64,000 bases of DNA from Vibrio hippocampi (GTDB lineage: Bacteria; Pseudomonadota; Gammaproteobacteria; Enterobacterales; Vibrionaceae), in contig NZ_CAKLCM010000002.1 of assembly GCF_921292975.1 (NCBI RefSeq), forward strand, positions 1,736,001-1,800,000, in the 5' to 3' direction. How positions within the stretch are numbered: the first letter of the stretch is position 1; every line of letters starts with the position of its first letter. The translations under genes and the position numbers were made by a program. The notes below the pieces were generated by a model. It did no database searches. It saw nothing but the letters and a program-made list of their open reading frames with translations, and was not told the origin of the DNA. Positions 55,248 to 63,189 of this stretch are shown here, piece by piece.

Positions 55248-55710
55248 AGGCGCGAATTTGATTCCAAAGTTGACGCTTTTCACCATCAGACTGCTGTACT
55301 GATGATAATAGAGGTGAGGTTAAAGTTTGCAGTTTACCTTGAGTGCTGGGTAAACCTTGCATGCTAGGTTTACCTTGAATAGCAAGTCGTTCCTGAAACT
55401 CGGTAAGATGAGAATCTGCATGGCTATCACCAGCAAACCACAACCAAACTAAATTCTCACTCGCTTGCACAAATTGAAGGTGCTCCGGAAGGATATGTCG
55501 TGTGTCTGCCAATGTCAGCTTCATCGCTTTAAGGATTTTCTGATAAAACTCTGCTAGTTCACCTGTCGGGCACGAAGAAGAAACAAACAGCAACTGGCAA
55601 TCATCGGGTATGGTAATTTTTGGCTGATGTTGACAGCGAATGCGTTCAGGATGAGAGACTTCCCAGCCTTGTATCCCCATTAATTGCAGTTTTGTATTAT
55701 CAAGTTCCAT
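55240..55710 (-). CDS. holD: DNA polymerase III psi subunit HolD
   Basis: HolD (psi) links the clamp loader to HolC (chi) and single-strand-binding protein. The 156-residue product has the psi pattern: LQLMGIQGWEVSHPERI at the N terminus, QLLFVSSSCP, and an acidic C-terminal region ending WNQIRAYG. It sits directly before rimI as in E. coli. Between residues about 111 and 129 it carries three consecutive short repeats IQGKP-SMQGLP-STQGKL, which is longer than usual linkers and looks like an in-frame tandem expansion. A related repeat lies just upstream at 55723-55760. Confidence 0.85.
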   Translation of the reverse strand: MELDNTKLQLMGIQGWEVSHPERIRCQHQPKITIPDDCQLLFVSSSCPTGELAEFYQKILKAMKLTLADTRHILPEHLQFVQASENLVWLWFAGDSHADSHLTEFQERLAIQGKPSMQGLPSTQGKLQTLTSPLLSSVQQSDGEKRQLWNQIRAYG

Positions 55711-55722
55711 AAGGTCTTTTCG

Positions 55723-55760
55723 GGCGGAAGGTTATCGAGGCAGAAAGTTATCGAGGCGGA
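55723..55760. repeat. Two 16-base tandem units upstream of holD
   Basis: GGCGGAAGGTTATCGA (55723-55738) is followed by GGCAGAAAGTTATCGA (55739-55754) and a partial GGCGGA. It lies 12 bases before the holD start. Confidence 0.92.
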
Positions 55761-55829
55761 GTGTAGCAAAGCGGGCTTGAATAACCAAGTTTGAGGAGCA
55801 ACTCGCTACGCTCACCCACCAACAACAAA

Positions 55830-56351
55830 TTATAGCTGATTAAACTCAGCACTGTACTCGATCAAACCAGACTGCTGTTCTAGCAACACTTGTAATGGCG
55901 CTTCCACTAAAGAACGCACCTGAAATGCCCCTTGTGGTACTTCCCCTTCCCATTGACAGGTCAAATCGTAGTCACTGGCTGATTCAAATTGAAATTTTTG
56001 ATAGTAGCTCGGATCGCCAAGCACAACACAGGCTGGGTAGCCAAGCTCGGGTAAAATCTCAAAGGCTTCTTTCACTAACGCTTTAGCGATGCCCTTACCT
56101 TGGTGCGCTTTTGCTACAGCAAGAGGGGCTAAACCTTGCCATAACATATCTTGACCATTCAACGTGACTGGTGAAAACAGCACATGTCCTAGCACCTCAC
56201 CTTCATCACTACAAGCCACAAGCGACAACGTCAACTGACTGTTTTCTCTTAATGATTTGACCAAATTCGCTTCTGCATCGGTATCAAACACCGATTTCAA
56301 AAGTTGGTCGATGACTAAAATGTCAGCGGGCGCTTCAGTTCTAATAAGCAT
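55830..56351 (-). CDS. GNAT family N-acetyltransferase (YhbS-like)
   Basis: The 173-residue protein has the GNAT core: acetyl-CoA loop AKAHQGKGIAKALVKEAFEIL (about residue 85), GYPACVVLGDPSYYQKFQFESAS, and VLFSPVTLNG earlier. This SPV...L/GDPxYYxxFGF-type pattern is YhbS-like; the substrate is unknown. It overlaps the 3' end of ubiT by 11 bases on the same strand, as yhbS follows yhbT (ubiT) in E. coli, so the two are cotranslated. Confidence 0.9.
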   Translation of the reverse strand: MLIRTEAPADILVIDQLLKSVFDTDAEANLVKSLRENSQLTLSLVACSDEGEVLGHVLFSPVTLNGQDMLWQGLAPLAVAKAHQGKGIAKALVKEAFEILPELGYPACVVLGDPSYYQKFQFESASDYDLTCQWEGEVPQGAFQVRSLVEAPLQVLLEQQSGLIEYSAEFNQL

Positions 56352-56865
56352 TTGAGGTTCCTTTGCTTAGGTTCGGAGAGGGTTGTAAACCTTGATGAAC
56401 AAATTCAGCCAGACGCATTAACGCGTTAAACATTGGCTTGGGTAGCGCGTCCAAGTCTACACTATCCATTAAGTTTTTCACCTCAAGACCCAGCTCTGTA
56501 TCGCCCTCAATACTTAACCTTCTTTGGAAAAACAGAGTATCAGGGTCTTCTTTTCGACCCGCGATCAACACTAAATCATTAAGGTCGCCACTAAAGCTAA
56601 CATCTTGTTGTTTTGGTGTATCGGCGACAATAAGTTGTTCATCGTCATAAGAGATAAACCAGCTCAAGTTCAGATCACGAATATGAATTTTTAACCACTT
56701 TTCCTGCAAAAATTCAAAGTCACCGTCTTCTAGTGCTTCTTTAAAAACCGCTTTCATTCCCTCTAATAGAATCATGTTCTGCAATTTATTTGGCAAAAAG
56801 TGGACTGGAGATCGCAAAATTTGGGCTGCATTATTAACTAGTTGACTTCTAATCTTGTCTAACAC
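56341..56865 (-). CDS. ubiT: Ubiquinone anaerobic biosynthesis accessory factor UbiT (YhbT)
   Basis: UbiT is an SCP2-domain protein needed for oxygen-independent ubiquinone synthesis; it is thought to bind the lipid precursors. The 174-residue protein has an N-terminal helical part (VNNAAQILRSPVHFLPNKLQNMILLEGMKAVFKEAL) and the SCP2 fold (LQEKWLKIHIRDLNLSWFISYDDEQLIV, then DVSFSGDLNDLVLIAGRKEDPDTLFFQRRLSIEGDTELGLEVKNLMDSVDL). Its partners ubiU and ubiV are encoded at 59214-61117 beyond a c-di-GMP gene. It is the first gene of ubiT-yhbS, divergent from the rocS-like gene. Confidence 0.92.
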   Translation of the reverse strand: MLDKIRSQLVNNAAQILRSPVHFLPNKLQNMILLEGMKAVFKEALEDGDFEFLQEKWLKIHIRDLNLSWFISYDDEQLIVADTPKQQDVSFSGDLNDLVLIAGRKEDPDTLFFQRRLSIEGDTELGLEVKNLMDSVDLDALPKPMFNALMRLAEFVHQGLQPSPNLSKGTSNAY

Positions 56866-57044
56866 GCGGTTTTTCCGTTAATTTGTAGATTGTTCAGACC
56901 ATAATACGGTATTCGTCTGAAAAAAATCCTGTTATGCGTCAAAAATTTTTAGCTTAATATCCCGCCCCTTTCTTCTAAAGCTGATCACGGTTATAGTGGA
57001 GGGGTTCTGTAATATAAGCACTCCAGAGAACCGGTAGTACATTG

Positions 57045-59084
57045 ATGTCATCCACACTGTTAAAGGAATACTTTGCTAAATTAACATCCAATAGCCCTTT
57101 CTTCTTCGCTATTCTGGATGACAAGCATCAGTATCATATGGTCAACGATCGCTACTGCGATGTTGCCGGCTTGACCCACAACGATCTCGTGGGCATGAAT
57201 GACATGCAAGTTTTGGGGGAACGTTTTTATACCCAGCTTAAGTCCTACTACGATCGAGCCTTTACCGGTGAATCCATTGAAGCCGAAATCGCGCTCGATG
57301 AAGCGGACGTTGAATCCAGCCTTCATTTCAGCGTTTCGCCGATTGAATTCAATGGTGTGATTGAATTTATTGTTTTCCATGCCATCGACAGCTCAGAAAA
57401 ACAGATCTTAACTCGCTCTCTAGAGGAAACAGAAAGCAAGTTCATCAAACTCTCTAAATTAATTCCTGATGGCTTTGTTGTGGTCGAAGATGATTGCATC
57501 TTGTCTGCAAACCCTGCCGCTGCTCGTCTGTTTGGCTATGCCGATTACACCAGTTTACTCGGTGAGCCCTTAAGCCAACTGTTAGTTGATCCTAAAACCA
57601 ATCGCAGCGCAAAACTATCCTTCGACGATGGGCAATCTCAACAACCTTTGTACTTTAATACCAGCGATTACTGTGGCGCAAACCGTCGTTTGTCTCTGCA
57701 TATCGACCACGCGAACATGCTTGGTCAAAGTGCGTATCTTATCTTAATTCAAGATCTGGATGATAAGCCTAAGCCAGTTTCGCAGAGCGGCAATGAAGAC
57801 ATCAATATCGACACATTGACCAAACTCTATAACCGTTTGGGCTTTACCCGTTGTCTCGATGGCTTTATCCAGAAAAAAGTGCCGCTGGTTATGCTCTATC
57901 TTGACATCGATAACTTTAAAAACATCAATGACTCACTGGGACACCATATTGGTGACCGCGTGATTCAAGAAGTCTCTTCAAGATTAAAGCGTCATCTTCC
58001 TCAAGAGGCTGTATTGGCTCATTTAGGAGGAGACGAATTCGGTATTATCCTTCCTGAACCAGAGACGGCCAGTGCCGCAGAAACGCTGGCTGATAAAATC
58101 ATCAGCTTGATTAACCAACCGTTTGACCTGCACCACTTTAGCAAACGACTTGCCTGCTCTATCGGTAGTGTTAACTACCCGCAAGATGGTAATGATCCAC
58201 GAATCTTACTGCAAAATGCCGATACCGCTATGTATGAGGCAAAAGCACGCGGTCGCAACCGACTGATTAAGTTTAATGACCAGATGAATAAAGAAGCCCG
58301 TATGAGGCTTTGGATGGAAATTGAATTACAAAAAGCGTTACAGCAGAACGGTCTTGAGGTTTGGTATCAACCAAAAGTGAATGCTCGTGACTTTAGCATT
58401 AATGGTGCAGAGGCACTGGTTCGCTGGAAACATCCTGTTGAAGGCTATATCAGTCCGGGCTCTTTTATCCCGGTAGCTGAGCAAGCGGGCTTAATTGAAA
58501 CCTTAGGTCGTGTAGTCATGCGTGAAGTTTTCAATACCGTTAAGCGTTGGAAATTACAAGGCATATTACCTGGACGGGTTGCCATTAACCTATCACCAGA
58601 ACAATTTGGTAACCCTAAGCTCATCGATTACATGGAGAAGCTGCTAAAGAGTACTGGGCTGGATCCGAGTTGTATTACCTTCGAGCTGACTGAAAGTGCA
58701 GTAATGAGTAACAGTGAGCACACTTTGCAAATGCTGGATGCGATCAAAAAACTGGGGTTCGCCCTGTCAATCGATGACTTTGGTACTGGCTACTCTTCCT
58801 TGTCCTATCTTGCGCACTTCCCTATCGATGAGCTCAAGATTGACCGTGCCTTTATTATGGACATCGACACTCTGCCCAAACAGTTAACGGTGATAGAGAA
58901 CATCATTAATCTTGGTAAATCACTCAACTTAACCGTGGTAGCCGAAGGGGTAGAGACTCGCCATCAAGCGACGTTACTGTCGAATTTAAACTGTAACTCA
59001 ATTCAAGGGTTTCATTTCCATCGCCCACAGCCTAGGCATGAAGTTGAGGCTTTATTCGCTCAAAGTCGTCGCCATCGAAATTAG
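57045..59084 (+). CDS. rocS: PAS-GGDEF-EAL cyclic-di-GMP enzyme (RocS-like)
   Basis: The 679-residue cytoplasmic protein has two PAS-like domains (about residues 8-125 and 130-240), a GGDEF domain (about 255-415, GGDEF motif intact at about 328) and an EAL domain (about 430-670). In the EAL part the metal and catalytic residues are present: EALVRWKHP, NLSPEQF, ELTESAV, DDFGTGYSS, KIDRAF, EGVET and QGF. The I-site RxxD before GGDEF is absent (EAVLAH), so product inhibition is unlikely. I infer a protein with phosphodiesterase and possibly cyclase activity. RocS of V. cholerae, a rugosity regulator, has this place between ubiT-like and ubiU genes, from memory, so the symbol is by synteny. I start it at ATG 57045; a TTG precedes it. 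Confidence 0.8.
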   Translation: MSSTLLKEYFAKLTSNSPFFFAILDDKHQYHMVNDRYCDVAGLTHNDLVGMNDMQVLGERFYTQLKSYYDRAFTGESIEAEIALDEADVESSLHFSVSPIEFNGVIEFIVFHAIDSSEKQILTRSLEETESKFIKLSKLIPDGFVVVEDDCILSANPAAARLFGYADYTSLLGEPLSQLLVDPKTNRSAKLSFDDGQSQQPLYFNTSDYCGANRRLSLHIDHANMLGQSAYLILIQDLDDKPKPVSQSGNEDINIDTLTKLYNRLGFTRCLDGFIQKKVPLVMLYLDIDNFKNINDSLGHHIGDRVIQEVSSRLKRHLPQEAVLAHLGGDEFGIILPEPETASAAETLADKIISLINQPFDLHHFSKRLACSIGSVNYPQDGNDPRILLQNADTAMYEAKARGRNRLIKFNDQMNKEARMRLWMEIELQKALQQNGLEVWYQPKVNARDFSINGAEALVRWKHPVEGYISPGSFIPVAEQAGLIETLGRVVMREVFNTVKRWKLQGILPGRVAINLSPEQFGNPKLIDYMEKLLKSTGLDPSCITFELTESAVMSNSEHTLQMLDAIKKLGFALSIDDFGTGYSSLSYLAHFPIDELKIDRAFIMDIDTLPKQLTVIENIINLGKSLNLTVVAEGVETRHQATLLSNLNCNSIQGFHFHRPQPRHEVEALFAQSRRHRN

Positions 59085-59089
59085 CCCCA

Positions 59090-59115
59090 AATACCCAAGT
59101 GAATACTTGGGTATT
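59090..59115 (+). other. Perfect 11-base hairpin after the rocS-like gene
   Basis: AATACCCAAGT and ACTTGGGTATT pair perfectly around GAAT; only AATCTT follows, a weak U-tract. It lies 6 bases after the stop. Confidence 0.75.
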
Positions 59116-59213
59116 AATCTTCACTTATTCCCCTAAATATGCCCCACATCAAATAGGCGCTTAACGTTTCTTTTTAAAATGCCTGCTACTAAAAATATCA
59201 TTGTATTAAGAAT

Positions 59214-60227
59214 ATGGAACTCTTGTGCCCAGCAGGCAACTTACCTGCATTAAAGACTGCCATAGACTGCGGAGCAGATGCAGTCTACATCGGCTTTAAA
59301 GACGACACTAACGCTCGCCACTTTGCTGGTCTTAACTTTACAGGAAAAAAGTTAGATAAAGCGGTGCAGTACGTGCACGATCGCAACAAAAAAATCCACA
59401 TTGCATTAAATACCTTTGCTCATCCCAATGGCTTTGAACGTTGGACCAATGCGGTTGACCAAGCGGCGTCCTTGGGCGTCGATGCACTGATTGTTGCCGA
59501 TGTCGCTATCCTTGATTATGCTGCGCGTAAATACCCACATTTAGAGCTGCACCTTTCAGTACAAGCTTCCGCAACCAATGTTTCGGCTATCGACTTTTAT
59601 CAGCAAAACTTCAATGTCAAACGCGTGGTATTGCCAAGGGTTTTATCCATTCATCAGGTCAAGCAGCTCTCACGTAACATGACGTCGAACGTCGAGTTAG
59701 AGGTGTTCGCTTTCGGTAGCTTATGCATCATGTCCGAAGGACGATGCTATCTATCTTCTTACCTGACGGGTGAGTCGCCAAATACTGTCGGTGCCTGTTC
59801 ACCGGCTAAATATGTACGCTGGCAGGAAACCGAACAAGGATTGGAATCACGCCTCAACGATATTCTTATTGATCGTTATTCCACAGGGGAGAATGCGGGT
59901 TATCCCACGCTATGTAAGGGTCGCTTTGAAGCAGAAATTGATGGCAGTCGTAAACGCTACCATGCGCTTGAAGAGCCCACCAGCTTAAATACCCTTTCTA
60001 TGCTTCCTGAGTTATTTGCCGCTAACGTTGCTTCGGTCAAAATTGAAGGTCGACAACGCAGCCCAGCTTACGTTGAGCAAGTCACGCGTACATGGCGTGA
60101 AGCCATCGACAGTTACCAACGTGACCCGCAACAATATCAGGTGAAAGCTCACTGGGATCAAGCGTTAGCGAATGTCTCAGAAGGGACACAGACCACCCTT
60201 GGCGCTTATCACAGAAAATGGCAATAG
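59214..60227 (+). CDS. ubiU: Ubiquinone anaerobic biosynthesis protein UbiU (U32 family)
   Basis: UbiU forms a heterodimer with UbiV that adds hydroxyl groups to the ubiquinone ring without oxygen, with prephenate as oxygen donor. The 337-residue protein is U32: MELLCPAGNLPALKTAIDCGADAVYIG start, VFAFGSLCIMSEGRCYLSSYLTGES with cysteine ligands for a 4Fe-4S cluster and the GACSPAKY segment. These are cluster proteins rather than peptidases. It is followed by ubiV; the ubiV start is 12 bases after the ubiU stop. Confidence 0.95.
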   Translation: MELLCPAGNLPALKTAIDCGADAVYIGFKDDTNARHFAGLNFTGKKLDKAVQYVHDRNKKIHIALNTFAHPNGFERWTNAVDQAASLGVDALIVADVAILDYAARKYPHLELHLSVQASATNVSAIDFYQQNFNVKRVVLPRVLSIHQVKQLSRNMTSNVELEVFAFGSLCIMSEGRCYLSSYLTGESPNTVGACSPAKYVRWQETEQGLESRLNDILIDRYSTGENAGYPTLCKGRFEAEIDGSRKRYHALEEPTSLNTLSMLPELFAANVASVKIEGRQRSPAYVEQVTRTWREAIDSYQRDPQQYQVKAHWDQALANVSEGTQTTLGAYHRKWQ

Positions 60228-60238
60228 AGAGTCCAGTT

Positions 60239-61117
60239 ATGAAGTATGCATTAGGCCCAATCCTCTATTTTTGGCCAAAACAGAATGTGGAAGATTTTTA
60301 TCAGCAAGCCAAATCTAGCTCCGCTGATATTATCTATCTAGGTGAGACGGTTTGCTCCAAACGTCGTGAAATGAAAGCAGGTCATTGGTTAGAGATAGCC
60401 AAAGAACTCAGTGCCGCAGGCAAGGAAGTGGTTATTTCAACCATGGCCCTGCTCGAAGCACCCAGCGAGGTCAATGTCATGAAAAAGTACATTGATAACG
60501 GTGATTTTTCGATTGAAGCCAATGACGTATCCGCTATTCAGTTAGCGCATGAAAAGAAAGTGCCTTTCATTGTTGGTCCTGCGGTAAACGCTTATAACGC
60601 CCATACGCTTAAACTTTTCACTCAACAAGGGATGATTCGCTGGTGCATGCCAGTTGAACTGTCACGAGAATGGTTGGTTGATGCGTTATCTCAAGCAGAG
60701 TCTCTTGGTATTCGCGATAAGTTTGAAGTCGAGGTCTTTAGTCACGGTTATCTTCCTCTTGCTTATTCCGCCCGCTGCTTTACTGCTCGTGCCGAAAATA
60801 AAGCCAAAGATGACTGCGAAACCTGCTGTATTCGCTACCCAACCGGGTTGCAGGTCGAAAGCCAAGAGGGTCAGTCGGTGTTTAATCTCAACGGCATTCA
60901 GACTCAATCCGGCTATCAATACAACTTAGTCAATGATCTAAAATCCATGCAAGGGCTCGTCGATGTTGTTCGCCTTAGCCCGCTGGGTTTAGAAACCTTC
61001 ACTCAAGTGGATCGCTTTAGAGCCAACGAAGATGGCTCTAAACCCGAACAAGCCTTACCTCATCAATGCAACGGCTATTGGCATCAAATCGCAGGTTTAG
61101 AGGTCAAGCAAGTCTAA
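60239..61117 (+). CDS. ubiV: Ubiquinone anaerobic biosynthesis protein UbiV (U32 family)
   Basis: The 292-residue partner of UbiU starts at ATG 60239 (an in-frame upstream start overlaps ubiU and is unlikely). It shows MKYALGPILYFWPKQNVEDFY and the cysteines AYSARCFTARAENKAKDDCETCCIRYPTG (near residue 176) that bind the 4Fe-4S cluster. Same role as UbiU. The length equals that of E. coli UbiV. The terminator at 61137-61160 closes the operon. Confidence 0.95.
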   Translation: MKYALGPILYFWPKQNVEDFYQQAKSSSADIIYLGETVCSKRREMKAGHWLEIAKELSAAGKEVVISTMALLEAPSEVNVMKKYIDNGDFSIEANDVSAIQLAHEKKVPFIVGPAVNAYNAHTLKLFTQQGMIRWCMPVELSREWLVDALSQAESLGIRDKFEVEVFSHGYLPLAYSARCFTARAENKAKDDCETCCIRYPTGLQVESQEGQSVFNLNGIQTQSGYQYNLVNDLKSMQGLVDVVRLSPLGLETFTQVDRFRANEDGSKPEQALPHQCNGYWHQIAGLEVKQV

Positions 61118-61136
61118 GAATGAATGGCAGTAATAA

Positions 61137-61163
61137 AAATGGGTCAGTTAAGACCCATTTTTT
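61137..61163. terminator. Bidirectional terminator between ubiV and the MATE gene
   Basis: AAATGGGTC and GACCCATTT pair perfectly around AGTTAA, with T after the stem and A before it, fitting both convergent transcripts. Confidence 0.9.
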
Positions 61164-62499
61164 ACATCGCTGGCTTTGGGTGACTCGGTAATAAGCGTTT
61201 TAAATCACGAATTATCATCATTGCCACCACAACCCCGAGAACAATATTAGAGATTGGATACGCAATCCACACTCCGGTGACTCCCCACAATTTCGGTAAT
61301 ACATAAAGAAATGGCAGTTGAATGGCAATATTGCCTACCGTCACAAACAGCGCTTTCTTAGTGTAACCTATCGCTTGATAGTAAGCCGCGATGACAACGA
61401 TCATCCCATCCAAAAATAGCGCGAATAGATGTAATCGAATACCTAGCACGGTATTGTCGATAAGCGACGTATCTGTCGAATTAAAAATAGACACCGTATG
61501 GTAAGGAAAGAGGTTAAGTAACACCAAAAATAACACACCAATACCCACGGCGCTGACGATGGTAATATTAAACAAATGCTTGATATTTTGCTGTTTTCTC
61601 GCCCCATAGTTAAAACTGACAAGCGGCTGCATCGCGTTGGCTAACCCTTCCGCTATCAAATAGTAGAAAGCGACGATATAACCTAAAATGGCATAGGAAC
61701 CTATCAGCACCATATCTCCATAAGTCGCGAACAGAGCGTTATGAACAGCCACCATAATCGAACCATAGGCGTACATAAAGAAACTGGCTAAACCAATCGC
61801 CATGATCCTAGGTAACACAGTCAATCGAAAACGAAAATCACTCACTGATAGGCGCATCTTCGCGTATCTTGAGAAGAAGTAGCCAATGCCCAACACCGTC
61901 ACCACGCCCTGTGCAATCAGGGTCGCTAACGCAGCTCCGGCTAATTGCCAATCAAACACGGCAATAAACAGGTAATCCAAAACAATATTGACCACCGCCC
62001 CCAATACCATTAATGCAGTAGCAATATTGGGGCTATCGTCGTTGCGAATTAGAAAAGGCGTCGCAATGGATCCGAGGGTAAAAACCGCACCAAAAATCAA
62101 AACGTCTAAGTACTGCATACCCATTGCATAGATCTCACCGTCCACCCCTTGCCAAGCAAGGAACTGGTGAGAAAACTGCCATAGAAGTATCGCCACTATC
62201 GGCGCACAAAGCGCCAATGTCATCATACCTGTCGCCAAGATTTGCTTGGCGGCATCACGATCTTCTTCACCAAGACGAATCGAGGCAAGCGCACCAGTAC
62301 CGACACCGATCATCATACCTAAGCCAAGAATAGAACCAATCACCGGCCAAGCCACATTAATACCCGCTAGCCCGCTCGCCCCCATAAACTGACCAATAAA
62401 AATGCCATCGACGACTTGGTATAAGCCATTGACCAGCATCGCGGCAACCGTCGGTATGGCATAGCGCCAAAACTGTTTTTGAATTGATAGATTGTTCAT
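61162..62499 (-). CDS. MATE family multidrug/Na+ (H+) antiporter
   Basis: The 445-residue protein has 12 hydrophobic segments and the MATE layout of two bundles: FWRYAIPTVAAMLVNGLYQVVDGIFIGQFMGASGLAGINVAWP (residues 11-53) and FYYLIAEGLANAMQPLVSFNYGARKQQNIKHLF in the second half. It resembles the VmrA/VcrM type of Vibrio exporters. Substrates are not predictable. It lies 66 bases downstream of a MarR regulator on the same strand, with a MarR-like operator between, so it is likely drug- or effector-induced. Confidence 0.92.
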   Translation of the reverse strand: MNNLSIQKQFWRYAIPTVAAMLVNGLYQVVDGIFIGQFMGASGLAGINVAWPVIGSILGLGMMIGVGTGALASIRLGEEDRDAAKQILATGMMTLALCAPIVAILLWQFSHQFLAWQGVDGEIYAMGMQYLDVLIFGAVFTLGSIATPFLIRNDDSPNIATALMVLGAVVNIVLDYLFIAVFDWQLAGAALATLIAQGVVTVLGIGYFFSRYAKMRLSVSDFRFRLTVLPRIMAIGLASFFMYAYGSIMVAVHNALFATYGDMVLIGSYAILGYIVAFYYLIAEGLANAMQPLVSFNYGARKQQNIKHLFNITIVSAVGIGVLFLVLLNLFPYHTVSIFNSTDTSLIDNTVLGIRLHLFALFLDGMIVVIAAYYQAIGYTKKALFVTVGNIAIQLPFLYVLPKLWGVTGVWIAYPISNIVLGVVVAMMIIRDLKRLLPSHPKPAM

Positions 62500-62526
62500 A
62501 ACACCATCTTAAATTTACCACAACGC

Positions 62527-62557
62527 ACCATTTAGTTAACAAAGCTAACTAAATGGT
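62527..62557 (-). promoter_or_regulatory. Operator between marR and the MATE gene
   Basis: ACCATTTAGTTA (62527-62538) and TAACTAAATGGT (62546-62557) are perfect 12-base inverted copies around a 7-base centre. The same core (TTTAGTTA...TAACTAA) recurs upstream of marR at 62985-63011, with 21 of 27 bases shared. Confidence 0.85.
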
Positions 62558-62565
62558 CAAATTGA

Positions 62566-62976
62566 TTAGCCTAATGCTTTTTCGAGTAACTGCTGCAGTT
62601 GTGCATATTCATCACTATCAAGCGAATGACTCAGGCGCTTTGCCAGCAAGCCATAAATTTCAGTCTCACTGCTCAGTGACGTCAATGCCTTATCGGTTAA
62701 TATCACGCGCTTAGATCGTGCATCCTCTACGCAAGGAATACGGGCAACTAAACCTTTTCTTTCCAGACGCTGCACCATTGTCGTGGCTGAGGGCTTGGAA
62801 ACATTGAGCTGTGCAGCAAGATCCGTCAACCTTATTGGCTCTCCCCACGATTGAACCGCTTTCAAGTAATCATATTCATTGAAATTCAAATGAGCCAAGG
62901 GATCTTCTTTGGCATGGGTTCGCCATATTTTTGAGGCTAACCGCTCTAACTTCTCTAGGTTTGCTTCTATCGACAT
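62566..62976 (-). CDS. MarR family transcriptional regulator
   Basis: The 136-residue protein has the MarR winged helix: YDYLKAVQSWGEPIRLTDLAAQLNVSKPSATTMVQRLERKGLVARIPCVEDARSKRVILTDKALTSL (residues about 32-97). It is predicted to be a homodimeric repressor. Two near-identical operators flank it, one 8 bases upstream of its start and one between it and the MATE gene, so autorepression and repression of the exporter are likely. The effector is unknown. Confidence 0.93.
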   Translation of the reverse strand: MSIEANLEKLERLASKIWRTHAKEDPLAHLNFNEYDYLKAVQSWGEPIRLTDLAAQLNVSKPSATTMVQRLERKGLVARIPCVEDARSKRVILTDKALTSLSSETEIYGLLAKRLSHSLDSDEYAQLQQLLEKALG

Positions 62977-62984
62977 GACTTTCT

Positions 62985-63011
62985 CATTTAGTTAGTAAGG
63001 TTAACTAATTT
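62985..63011 (-). promoter_or_regulatory. Operator upstream of marR
   Basis: CATTTAGTTA, a 6-base spacer and TTAACTAA with partial symmetry match the downstream operator in 21 of 27 positions. Its edge is 8 bases from the marR start codon, consistent with autorepression. Confidence 0.8.
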
Positions 63012-63054
63012 ACCAATATCAGTGTGTAGTTTCAATAGAATTTATTGTCTCAAT

Positions 63055-63120
63055 GGTATATCCAAGTCACCTCAAGATGCGAGGTTGAGTGAGATTTGCT
63101 TGGTTTGTAGACAAGGCAAC
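63055..63120. repeat. Candidate dispersed Vibrio intergenic repeat
   Basis: CCAAG...CTTGG (63062-63066 and 63089-63093) and ACCTC...GAGGT (63069-63073, 63081-63085) form a partial stem-loop within TATATCCAAGTCACCTCAAG. From memory this kind of sequence is scattered in Vibrio intergenic regions; there is only one copy in this window. Confidence 0.45.
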
Positions 63121-63123
63121 GAC

Positions 63124-63160
63124 AACAAAAAAAGCACCCGTTTGTTAAACATGGTGCTTT
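63124..63160 (-). terminator. Terminator of nlpI
   Basis: On the minus strand AAAGCACC and GGTGCTTT pair around a 14-base loop, followed by TTTTGTTG. It ends the nlpI transcript. Confidence 0.8.
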
Positions 63161-63189
63161 CTATGAAGGAACAATCTCGTTGGTTGTGT

